A DNA stretch of 64,000 nt from Channallabes apus (lineage: Eukaryota; Chordata; Actinopteri; Siluriformes; Clariidae). Below the pieces are notes generated by a model. It ran no database searches. It was not told where the DNA came from and saw only the letters and a program-made list of their open reading frames with translations. Positions 49,701 to 62,117 of this stretch are shown here, in pieces. The number at the start of each line of letters is the position of its first letter. The first letter of the stretch is position 1. Location of the stretch: the NCBI GenBank assembly GCA_030522415.1, contig CM060115.1:17409992-17473991 (forward strand). Reading direction: 5' to 3'. The translations under genes were made by a program, and so were the position numbers.

Positions 49701-52700
49701 ATAATATCAGGAAGAAAATAATGGAGGTTCAACCTCTAATAGTATCTCACGATCCAGTTCAGCCTATAGCTTCACATTTAGATTTTCACTGATTTACAGG
49801 TATAGGACAGGAAGAGCTGTATAAACTCATCACCTCGGCTAAATCAACAACGTGCCTGTTAGACCCAATCCCAACCAGATTTTTAAAAGAAGTGATGCTT
49901 ACTGTTGGAGAGCCACTTCTAAACATTATTAATTCTTCATTACATCTAGGTCATGTCCCTAAACCTTTCGAGTTAGCAGTTATTAAGCCGCTTCTTAAAA
50001 AATCTAATTTGGACGCGAATGAAATAACAAATTACAGACCAATTTCAAACCTTCCGTTCATATAAAAAATACTAGAAAAAGTAGTATCAGCTCAAATTTG
50101 CACATTCTTGCAGGATAACATCCTTGAAGAATTTCAGTCAGGTTTCAGGCCCAATCATACCACAGAAACTGCACTAGTTAAGATTACAAACGACTTGTTT
50201 TTAGCTTCAGACCAAGGCTGCATCTCATTGCTAGTCCTGCTCGATCTTAGTGCTGCATTCGACACTGTAGATCATAATATTCTCATAGATCACTTACAAA
50301 ATTATATAGGTATTCAGGGACAGGCATTAAAATGGTTTCGATCTTACCCGTCTGATCGCTACCATTTTGTAGATCTAAATGGAGAACCGTCTGGTGTAAT
50401 GCCAGTGAAATATGGGGTCCCACAAGGGTCAGTTTTAGGACCTCTGTTGTTCTCAATATACATGCTTCCCTTGGGTAACATCATTAGAAGTCATGGGATT
50501 AGTTTCCATTGTTATGCTGATGATACCCAATTATATATACTTAAGTATATTAAGTCAGCTCAGTCGATTCCACTAATTATAATTTACAGACCTCCAGGGC
50601 CGTATTCTGAATTTCTTAGTGAATTTGCGGATTTCATCTCAGACCTGGTCGTTTCTGTAGACAAAACGTTATTTGCCGTAGATTTTAACATTCATTTTGA
50701 GAATCCAGAAGACCCTCTGAGAACAGCATTTATGTCCATACTGGACTCTGTAGGCGTAAATCAGTGTGTAGTAGGACCCACTCATAAAGCAGGTCACACT
50801 TTAGACTTAATAATATTTTTCGGATTAAGTATAAGAAATGTATTCACAATTCCACTGTCTGAAATTATCTCAGATCACTATCTCGTCTCCATTCAAGTGT
50901 GTCACAGTGATAATGTACGCACAGCACCGCGCTACCGTATTAAATGTACATTCACATCAACTACAACACAGAGTTTTATCAGTAATCTCCCAGAGTTACC
51001 AACTTCGATTAGGTCACGGTGGTCTGACCCCACAGAACTCGATCAGGCGACTGAATATTTAGAGTCGACATTTCGTTGTACCTTAGATAATGTAGCTCCA
51101 GCTAAAAGAAAAATTATTAGAGATAAGAAACTCGCTCCCTGGTATAACGATCACACGCGCACTTTAAAACAGACCGCTCGGAAATTAGAGCGTAAATGGC
51201 GTCAAACTAAATTGTTAGTATTTCAAATAGCATGGAAAGAGAGCATCCTGAACTATAGGAAAGCTCTTAGTGTACCTAGATCAACGTATCTCTCCACTCT
51301 TATAGAAGAAAATAAAAATAATCCTAGATTTTTATTTAATACCGTAGCCAAATTAACCAGAAATAAGACCACTACAGAAATCTCCACAACAACATCATGC
51401 AATAGCGAGGACTTCATGAACTTCTTTAATAATAAAATTGTAAATATTACTCATAAAATTGAGGCTTTGAAACCGAACAATGTAATTGATATAGATGTTA
51501 ACCTAGCCATGTCAGATTCAAACCTAGAATACTTTACTCCTCTTGAAGAGAATGAACTAATTTCACTCATCTCTTCTGCAAATTCATCAACCTGTATATT
51601 AGATCCTATACCGACACATTTTCTTAAACAGATAGTACCAGTAATAACAGAACCGCTGTTGAGAATAATTAATTCCTCACTCAGCATTGGTTATGTTCCA
51701 AAATCTTTTAAATTAGACGTTATCAAACCAATAATTAAGAAGCCTGACCTCGACCCCTGTCAGCTGTCCAATTACAGGCCAATATCAAACCTCCCCTTTG
51801 TCACTAAGATTCTGGAAAAGATAGTAGCAGAGCAGCTATGCTCATATCTACATAGAAATGGCATACATGAACTGTATCAGTCAGGATTTAGGCCCCATCA
51901 CAGCACAGAAACAGAACTCGTTAAAGTAGTAAATGACCTCCTATTGGCCTCTGATCAGGGTTGTGTAACTATGCTTGTATTACTCGACCTCAGTGCAGCT
52001 TTTGACACCATTGATCATGCTATTCTTCTTCACAGATTAGAAAATGTAGTAGGAATTAAGGGTGCAGCCCTCTCCTGGCTCAGATCCTATTTGACCGATC
52101 GTTATCAGTATGTAGACTTAAATGGTGATTATTCTGCATGTTCTCTAGTGGAGTTTGGCGTTCCGCACGGTTTAGTTTTAGGCCCACTGCTTTTTTCCCT
52201 TTACATGCTTCCTCTGGGCAACATAATCCGTAAGAATGGTATTAGTTTTCATTGTTATGCTGACGACACACAGTTATACGTCTCAACAAAACCTGATGAG
52301 AAAAATCATCCGTGTCAGAGCTGCAGACAGGAAGTGACAGGCGTCTCACACTGATCACGTGATAGCCAGGCAGGTGTGTGTGTGTGTATTAAGATCACAA
52401 AGCTCCGGACTTCTGGTAGTTCCCAGTATTTCAAAATCTACAAAAGGGGGCGGGGCCTTTTCATATTTAGCTCCAAAGCCCAAAGCTTTTTTTTTTCCAA
52501 AAATAGCCTTCCAGACAGTGTTTGGGGAGCAGACACGGTTTCTCAGTTCAAAAGTAGACTCAAGACGCATCTTTTTAATCTGGCATACACATAACTCATC
52601 CCATAATCTCATACTCCAGTACACCTATACCGAATGGCAACTACGCTAATTCTCCCCATCTGTTCTGTATTTCTCTACCCATCCCGAGGCATCGGGAGAT

Positions 52701-53193
52701 TTTGCCAGCTTCAGTAGACAAAGGCCGACCCTGCGAGGTTCCTGAGGCGTCCAGAGAAGGACCAGCTCCAGCTGGATTCAGCTTTATGATGGTTGGAGCT
52801 ACACATGCTGCTCCTGTGCTTCCAGTGATCCAGACCTCATCTGCCCTCTGCACCTACTGACTCGTCCCTATGCTGAACTGGTCTTCATGTCAATTTAAAT
52901 AATTTCTGTCATATTGAATTTTCACCTGCACAACACACAAGATGTTATATCATTTCTATCTGTTATCGCCCAAATGAGGATGGGTTCCCTGTTGAGTCTG
53001 GTTCCTCTCAAGGTTTCTTCCTAATGCCATCTCAGGGAGTTTTTCCTTGCCACCGTCGCCGTCACCCTTGGCTTGTTCATCAGAGACATTTCATTCATTC
53101 GTCTCATTATTATTATCTGCACATTTTTCTCGCACATACACACTTCAAATTATTTTCTTTTCTATAATTATTATTATTATTTTTTTTATGTAT

Positions 53194-53225
<32 letters not shown>

Positions 53226-53342
53226 TTAATTTCTTTCATTTTTGTGAAGCTGCTTTGAGACAATGACAATTGTTAAAAGCGCTATATAAATAAAATTGAA
53301 TTGAAAAAAACTTGAAAATTGAATACTGTGTGATATATTATG

Positions 53343-53380
<38 letters not shown>

Positions 53381-53496
53381 ACCCTCCAGCAGTATTCCAG
53401 AGGCGATACACTCCAGGACTCTCCTCAGCGCCTCTCCAGGTCCCATCGGCCGATCGCTCGTCGTTAACGCTCTCTCACACAGCAACTCCAACACCT

Positions 53497-53527
<31 letters not shown>

Positions 53528-53702
53528 TACACAGCAATATACAACTACACAATGATGAACACTGCTACAACAAATTAACCACACACACACACACTCACCC
53601 ATCCTTTGAGCGGGGCCCATGTTGGCACGCGTGTGCACAGGTCTCTCAGGATGCGGATAACCATCACACTCGAGTGCAGGTTGTTAACTTTAGCCTGTAA
53701 TC

Positions 53703-53733
<31 letters not shown>

Positions 53734-53860
53734 TTCTATACACATCACATTGTCTGATCAACACAGATCTCTTAAACTGTCAATCTGTCTGTCTACACGA
53801 TCATCTGTCTGCGTATCTCACATCATCAATCCAGTCATCGAATGATATCTGACCCTCAGT

Positions 53861-53896
<36 letters not shown>

Positions 53897-53937
53897 CACA
53901 CACGCACACACACACGCACACACACACGCACACAGAA

Positions 53938-53968
<31 letters not shown>

Positions 53969-54076
53969 CACACGAGCAGACAGAGATATCTGTGAGTCTC
54001 CTCTACATAAGTGTGTAGATCTGTACTGTCTGTCAGTTGTGTGTGTACGCCAGGTGTGTGTGTGTGTGTGTACGCC

Positions 54077-54111
<35 letters not shown>

Positions 54112-54212
54112 CCAGGTGTGTGTGTGTGTGTGTGTGTGTGTACGCCAGGTGTGTGTGTGTGTGTGTGTGTGTGTACGCCAGGTGTGTGTGTGTGTGTGTG
54201 TGTGTGTACGCC

Positions 54213-54269
<57 letters not shown>

Positions 54270-54525
54270 CGCCAGGTGTGTGTGTGTGTGTGTGTGTATA
54301 CGCCAGGTGTGTGTGTGTGTGTGTGTGTATACGCCAGGTGTGTGTGTGTGTGTGTATACGCCAGGTGTGTGTGTGTGTGTGTGTGTATACGCCAGGTGTG
54401 TGTGTGTGTGTGTGTGTATACGCCAGGTGTGTGTGTGTGTGTGTGTGTGTGTACGCCAGGTGTGTGTGTGTGTGTGTGTGTGTGTACGCCAGGTGTGTGT
54501 GTGTGTGTGTGTGTGTGTACGCCAG

Positions 54526-54556
<31 letters not shown>

Positions 54557-54579
54557 CCAGGTGTGTGTGTGTGTACGCC

Positions 54580-54616
<37 letters not shown>

Positions 54617-54618
54617 CC

Positions 54619-54659
<41 letters not shown>

Positions 54660-54682
54660 CCAGGTGTGTGTGTGTACGCCAG

Positions 54683-54713
<31 letters not shown>

Positions 54714-54715
54714 CC

Positions 54716-54756
<41 letters not shown>

Positions 54757-54891
54757 CCAGGTGTGTGTGTGTGTGTGTACGCCAGGTGTGTGTGTGTGTG
54801 TGTGTGTGTACGCCAGGTGTGTGTGTGTGTGTGTACGCCAGGTGTGTGTGTGTGTGTGTGTACGCCAGGTGTGTGTGTGTGTGTGTACGCC

Positions 54892-54926
<35 letters not shown>

Positions 54927-55013
54927 CCAGGTGTGTGTGTGTGTGTGTACGCCAGGTGTGTGTGTGTGTGTGTACGCCAGGTGTGTGTGTGTGTGTGTGT
55001 GTGTGTACGCCAG

Positions 55014-55044
<31 letters not shown>

Positions 55045-55048
55045 CCAG

Positions 55049-55079
<31 letters not shown>

Positions 55080-55081
55080 CC

Positions 55082-55138
<57 letters not shown>

Positions 55139-55140
55139 CC

Positions 55141-55187
<47 letters not shown>

Positions 55188-55189
55188 CC

Positions 55190-55236
<47 letters not shown>

Positions 55237-55263
55237 CCAGGTGTGTGTGTGTGTGTGTACGCC

Positions 55264-55304
<41 letters not shown>

Positions 55305-55792
55305 CCAGGTGTGTGTGTGTGTGTGTGTGTGTACGCCAGGTGTGTGTGTGTGTGTGTGTGTGTGTACGCCAGGTGTGTGTGTGTGTGTGTGTGTACGCCA
55401 GGTGTGTGTGTGTGTGTGTGTGTACGCCAGGTGTGTGTGTGTACGCCAGGTGTGTGTGTGTACGCCAGGTGTGTGTGTGTGTACGCCAGGTGTGTGTGTG
55501 TGTACGCCAGGTGTGTGTGTGTACGCCAGGTGTGTGTGTGTGTACGCCAGGTGTGTGTGTGTGTACGCCAGGTGTGTGTGTGTGTACGCCAGGTGTGTGT
55601 GTACGCCAGGTGTGTGTGTGTGTACGCCAGGTGTGTGTGTACGCCAGGTGTGTGTGTACGCCAGGTGTGTGTGTGTGTACGCCAGGTGTGTGTGTGTACG
55701 CCAGGTGTGTGTGTGTACGCCAGGTGTGTGTGTGTACGCCAGGTGTGTGTGTGTACGCCAGGTGTGTGTGTGTGTGTGTGTGTGTGTACGCC

Positions 55793-55829
<37 letters not shown>

Positions 55830-55833
55830 CCAG

Positions 55834-55864
<31 letters not shown>

Positions 55865-55868
55865 CCAG

Positions 55869-55899
<31 letters not shown>

Positions 55900-56163
55900 C
55901 CAGGTGTGTGTGTGTGTGTGTGTGTGTGTACGCCAGGTGTGTGTGTGTACGCCAGGTGTGTGTGTGTGTACGCCAGGTGTGTGTGTGTGTACGCCAGGTG
56001 TGTGTGTGTGTACGCCAGGTGTGTGTGTGTACGCCAGGTGTGTGTGTGTGTACGCCAGGTGTGTGTGTGTACGCCAGGTGTGTGTGTGTGTGTGTACGCC
56101 AGGTGTGTGTGTGTACGCCAGGTGTGTGTGTGTGTGTGTACGCCAGGTGTGTGTGTGTACGCC

Positions 56164-56200
<37 letters not shown>

Positions 56201-56819
56201 CCAGGTGTGTGTGTGTGTGTGTGTGTACGCCAGGTGTGTGTGTGTGTGTGTGTGTACGCCAGGTGTGTGTGTGTACGCCAGGTGTGTGTGTGTACGCCAG
56301 GTGTGTGTGTGTACGCCAGGTGTGTGTGTGTACGCCAGGTGTGTGTGTGTGTGTACGCCAGGTGTGTGTGTGTGTGTACGCCAGGTGTGTGTGTGTGTGT
56401 ACGCCAGGTGTGTGTGTGTGTGTACGCCAGGTGTGTGTGTGTACGCCAGGTGTGTGTGTGTACGCCAGGTGTGTGTGTGTGTGTGTGTGTGTACGCCAGG
56501 TGTGTGTGTGTGTGTGTGTGTGTACGCCAGGTGTGTGTGTGTGTGTGTGTGTGTACGCCAGGTGTGTGTGTGTACGCCAGGTGTGTGTGTGTACGCCAGG
56601 TGTGTGTGTGTGTGTGTGTGTGTACGCCAGGTGTGTGTGTGTGTGTGTGTGTGTACGCCAGGTGTGTGTGTGTGTGTGTGTGTACGCCAGGTGTGTGTGT
56701 GTGTGTGTGTGTGTGTACGCCAGGTGTGTGTGTGTGTGTGTGTGTACGCCAGGTGTGTGTGTGTGTGTGTGTGTACGCCAGGTGTGTGTGTGTGTACGCC
56801 AGGTGTGTGTGTGTACGCC

Positions 56820-56868
<49 letters not shown>

Positions 56869-56872
56869 CCAG

Positions 56873-56903
<31 letters not shown>

Positions 56904-56905
56904 CC

Positions 56906-56940
<35 letters not shown>

Positions 56941-56944
56941 CCAG

Positions 56945-56975
<31 letters not shown>

Positions 56976-56979
56976 CCAG

Positions 56980-57010
<31 letters not shown>

Positions 57011-57014
57011 CCAG

Positions 57015-57045
<31 letters not shown>

Positions 57046-57047
57046 CC

Positions 57048-57092
<45 letters not shown>

Positions 57093-57096
57093 CCAG

Positions 57097-57127
<31 letters not shown>

Positions 57128-57131
57128 CCAG

Positions 57132-57162
<31 letters not shown>

Positions 57163-57226
57163 CCAGGTGTGTGTGTGTGTGTGTGTGTACGCCAGGTGTG
57201 TGTGTGTGTGTGTGTGTGTGTACGCC

Positions 57227-57261
<35 letters not shown>

Positions 57262-57263
57262 CC

Positions 57264-57304
<41 letters not shown>

Positions 57305-57308
57305 CCAG

Positions 57309-57339
<31 letters not shown>

Positions 57340-57341
57340 CC

Positions 57342-57376
<35 letters not shown>

Positions 57377-57378
57377 CC

Positions 57379-57415
<37 letters not shown>

Positions 57416-57417
57416 CC

Positions 57418-57452
<35 letters not shown>

Positions 57453-57454
57453 CC

Positions 57455-57493
<39 letters not shown>

Positions 57494-57495
57494 CC

Positions 57496-57540
<45 letters not shown>

Positions 57541-57542
57541 CC

Positions 57543-57595
<53 letters not shown>

Positions 57596-57750
57596 CCAGG
57601 TGTGTGTGTGTGTGTGTGTGTGTGTACGCCAGGTGTGTGTGTGTGTGTGTGTGTGTACGCCAGGTGTGTGTGTGTGTGTGTACGCCAGGTGTGTGTGTGT
57701 GTGTGTGTGTGTACGCCAGGTGTGTGTGTGTGTGTGTGTGTGTACGCCAG

Positions 57751-57781
<31 letters not shown>

Positions 57782-57783
57782 CC

Positions 57784-57836
<53 letters not shown>

Positions 57837-57966
57837 CCAGGTGTGTGTGTGTGTGTGTGTGTGTACGCCAGGTGTGTGTGTGTGTGTGTGTGTGTGTACG
57901 CCAGGTGTGTGTGTGTGTGTGTGTGTGTGTACGCCAGGTGTGTGTGTGTGTGTGTGTGTGTACGCC

Positions 57967-58001
<35 letters not shown>

Positions 58002-58003
58002 CC

Positions 58004-58040
<37 letters not shown>

Positions 58041-58463
58041 CCAGGTGTGTGTGTGTGTGTGTGTGTGTGTACGCCAGGTGTGTGTGTGTGTGTGTGTGTG
58101 TGTACGCCAGGTGTGTGTGTGTGTGTGTGTGTACGCCAGGTGTGTGTGTGTGTGTGTGTGTACGCCAGGTGTGTGTGTGTGTGTGTGTGTGTACGCCAGG
58201 TGTGTGTGTGTGTGTACGCCAGGTGTGTGTGTGTGTGTACGCCAGGTGTGTGTGTGTGTGTGTACGCCAGGTGTGTGTGTGTGTGTGTGTACGCCAGGTG
58301 TGTGTGTGTGTGTGTGTACGCCAGGTGTGTGTGTGTGTGTGTGTGTACGCCAGGTGTGTGTGTGTGTGTGTGTACGCCAGGTGTGTGTGTGTGTGTGTGT
58401 GTACGCCAGGTGTGTGTGTGTGTGTGTGTGTACGCCAGGTGTGTGTGTGTGTGTGTGTACGCC

Positions 58464-58498
<35 letters not shown>

Positions 58499-58500
58499 CC

Positions 58501-58543
<43 letters not shown>

Positions 58544-58545
58544 CC

Positions 58546-58580
<35 letters not shown>

Positions 58581-58673
58581 CCAGGTGTGTGTGTGTGTGT
58601 GTGTGTGTACGCCAGGTGTGTGTGTGTGTGTGTGTGTACGCCAGGTGTGTGTGTGTGTGTGTGTGTACGCCAG

Positions 58674-58704
<31 letters not shown>

Positions 58705-59108
58705 CCAGGTGTGTGTGTGTGTGTGTACGCCAGGTGTGTGTGTGTGTGTGTACGCCAGGTGTGTGTGTGTGTGTGTACGCCAGGTGTGTGTGTGTGTGTG
58801 TACGCCAGGTGTGTGTGTGTGTGTGTACGCCAGGTGTGTGTGTGTGTGTGTGTACGCCAGGTGTGTGTGTGTACGCCAGGTGTGTGTGTGTACGCCAGGT
58901 GTGTGTGTGTGTGTGTGTACGCCAGGTGTGTGTGTGTGTGTGTGTACGCCAGGTGTGTGTGTGTGTACGCCAGGTGTGTGTGTGTGTGTACGCCAGGTGT
59001 GTGTGTGTGTACGCCAGGTGTGTGTGTGTGTGTGTGTACGCCAGGTGTGTGTGTGTGTGTGTGTGTGTGTACGCCAGGTGTGTGTGTGTGTGTGTGTGTG
59101 TGTACGCC

Positions 59109-59149
<41 letters not shown>

Positions 59150-59151
59150 CC

Positions 59152-59194
<43 letters not shown>

Positions 59195-59219
59195 CCAGGT
59201 GTGTGTGTGTGTGTACGCC

Positions 59220-59258
<39 letters not shown>

Positions 59259-59545
59259 CCAGGTGTGTGTGTGTGTGTGTGTACGCCAGGTGTGTGTGTG
59301 TGTACGCCAGGTGCGTGCCAGGTGTGTGTGTGTGTGTGTGTGCCAGGTGTGTGTGTGTGTGTGTGTGCCAGGTGTGTGTGTATGTGTGTGCCAGGTGTGT
59401 GTGTGCCAGGTGTGTGTGTGTGTATATATGTGTGTGCCAGGTGTGTGTGTGTGTGTGTGTGTGTGCCAGGTGTACGTGTGCGCATGTGTGTGCCAGGTGT
59501 GTGTGTGCGCGTGTGTGTGTGTGTGTGTATATATGTCTGTGTCAG

Positions 59546-59626
<81 letters not shown>

Positions 59627-62013
59627 CGCGCTCATAAAACACAACACTAACAGTTTCATATTTCTGCAGCGTCTAAAATCATTAGTGTTAATTTTGTCAG
59701 TTATTTTACATTTTAGTCCCAGGATTAACGTCCCTGTTAGTTTTTATCATATTTCGTCTTATCCTTTTTTTGTTAAGTCTAGTTATAGTCAATGAAAATG
59801 TAAAATTTTAGCAACAATATTATTATTAATCATCGCATCTGATGTTTTTAGCTAATTATATTTATTTTTAAGATCACAACAACTGCTGCATGTGTACATT
59901 TATTAACTACAAAACAGTAGGAGCAGTACGAACAATATGGTGTTCATGACAATAAAGTTTATATCGCTGTATAAACACTGACAATACAGTGTTTATACAG
60001 TGTTTACTGACACACAGCTACAGCTATACGTCTCAGCAAAACCTGATGAGAAAAACCAGCTTACTAAAGTTGAGCAATGTGTGCAGGACATAAGAAATTG
60101 GATGCTAATTAACTTCCTTCTGCTTAATCCGGATAAGACAGAAGTTCTAGTCATAGGACCGCATACAGCTAGAAGTAAAATCTTAGATCACACCGTAACT
60201 TTAGATGGCCTTTCTGTTCCGTCAAGTGCAACAGTAAAAGACCTCGGCATGATTATAGATTCCAGCCTTTCATTTGAAGCTCATGTAGATAATATCACCA
60301 GGATAGCATTCTTTCACCTCAGAAATATCGCCAAGATAAGAAATATATTGTCGCTAAATGATGCAGAAAAACTAGTTCATGCTTTTATCACTTCTAGGTT
60401 GGACTATTGTAATGTCTTACTGTCTGGTTGTTCAGTTAGGTGCATAAACAAGCTTCAGCTAGTCCAGAATGCAGCAGCGAGAGTCCTCACTAGAACCAGA
60501 AGATATGAGCACATCACCCCTATCCTATCTTCACTGCATTGGCTCCCTGTGAAATTTCACATTGATTTTAAAATACTACTCTTGACATATAAGGCATTAA
60601 ATGGTCTCGCGCCGCAGTATCTGAGTGAACTGCTAGTGTCTTACGATCCGCCACGCCTACTTCGGTCAAAGGATGCAGGCTGCTTATCAGTACCGCGTAT
60701 TATGAAAACTACAGCTGGGGGCAGAGCTTTTTCTTACAAAGCCCCAAAATTATGGAATAGTCTTCCAAATAGTGTTCGGGACTCAGACACAGTCTCAGTG
60801 TTTAAGTCTAGGCTAAAAATCTATTTATTTAGCCAAGCATTTTCATAAATAGATTTGCCATAAGGTAAAGGAGCAGATCTGGGGGACTCATGGACGTAGA
60901 GTATTATGGTGAACTGGTATGTTTAGATGCTGTCTTCCTCACTCTCATTTGATCACTCAGGTTTGTTGACGGTGAGGTGGGTGATTGTTTGCTTTACATC
61001 TCAGTTCCCCCTCATGTTTGTGTTTCCTTCTGGCTCCTCCCTTTTAGTTATGATGTCATAGTTAGTCCTGCCGGAGTCCCTGCTTGCACTCTACAGTAAA
61101 TATACATTCACATTATACATTGTGACTGTGACCATACCTAATTGCAATCTCTCCTCCTCTTCTCTTCCTCCCCTCTTTCTCTTTCCTCTCTCCCCCTGTC
61201 TCCCCCTTTCACTCTCTCTCTCTGTCGAGCTACACATGTGGTTCCTGAGCTGCCAGTGATCCAGACTCCCTCTGCCCTCCGGACCTGTCTGATCCATCCT
61301 GGTGCCCGGTTTCTGGTTGGAGGTCTCATCGCATGGATGCCCCGTGTGTCTCTTTAGGATGCGTCTGGTGTCTGGGGATGATTCTCTATATTTAGAAGAT
61401 GGTTCTGGCCTCGACTGGTGTGGTCAGCTGTTTATCTGAGGACTTGACAATTCGATAGTTCAGGACTGGAACTTTCTACAAGTCTATCTGAGTCTCCAAT
61501 AACTACTGGACTCCATTTTAACATCAATTAACATCAACTATTATAGCTGAACTGCTGCCACCTAACACACTGTATAAATGCAGATCATTTCCTGCTATCT
61601 GTTTCACCCAGATGAGGATGGGTTCCCTGTCGAGTCTGGTTCCTCTCAAGGTTTCTTCCTATTACCATCTCAGGGAGTTTTTCCTTGCCACTGTCGCCCT
61701 CGGGCTTGCTCACCAGGGACTATCTGAACGTCTTGTCATCGTCTCGTCTTAGTCACAGGTAAAAAGGTTGTCAAGCAATATTTTTCATCATTACTTTCTT
61801 GACAAAATTAACACTAATAATCATCAATGTCTGAGTAAATAAACATGCTCTCGCTAGCGCAGCGTTTTGGACAGACAGACAGACACACAGGCAGACACAC
61901 ACACACAGGCAGACACACACAGACACACACGCAGGCAGACACACGCAGGCAGACACACGCAGGCAGACACACGCAGGCAGGCAGACAGACAGACAGACAG
62001 ACAGACACAGACA

Positions 62014-62056
<43 letters not shown>

Positions 62057-62081
62057 ACAGACACACACACACACACAGACA

Positions 62082-62117
<36 letters not shown>

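Larger units (their letters stand above)
44100..50540 (+). mobile_element. L2/CR1-like LINE copy A, split by an LTR element
   Basis: ORF1 (44279-45205, 308 aa) is intact. It has a coiled-coil-like start, a Pro-rich middle, then an SGNH/GDSL-esterase-like domain ([35 protein letters not shown]), as known in CR1/L2 ORF1. ORF2 starts at about 45302 with the endonuclease ([37 protein letters not shown]). It is cut at 45991 by the LTR element and resumes at 49087 ([16 protein letters not shown]). RT follows ([61 protein letters not shown]). A stop near 49790 with a frameshift and a TAA near 50064 make it dead. It ends at about 50540 where another copy begins. Confidence 0.85.

Noticed and set aside
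53801..59795. Open frames of about 1900 codons in four frames (Cys-Val and His-Thr repeats)
   Set aside because: This is an artefact of the TACGCCAGG(TG)n array, which has almost no stop codons in several frames on both strands.
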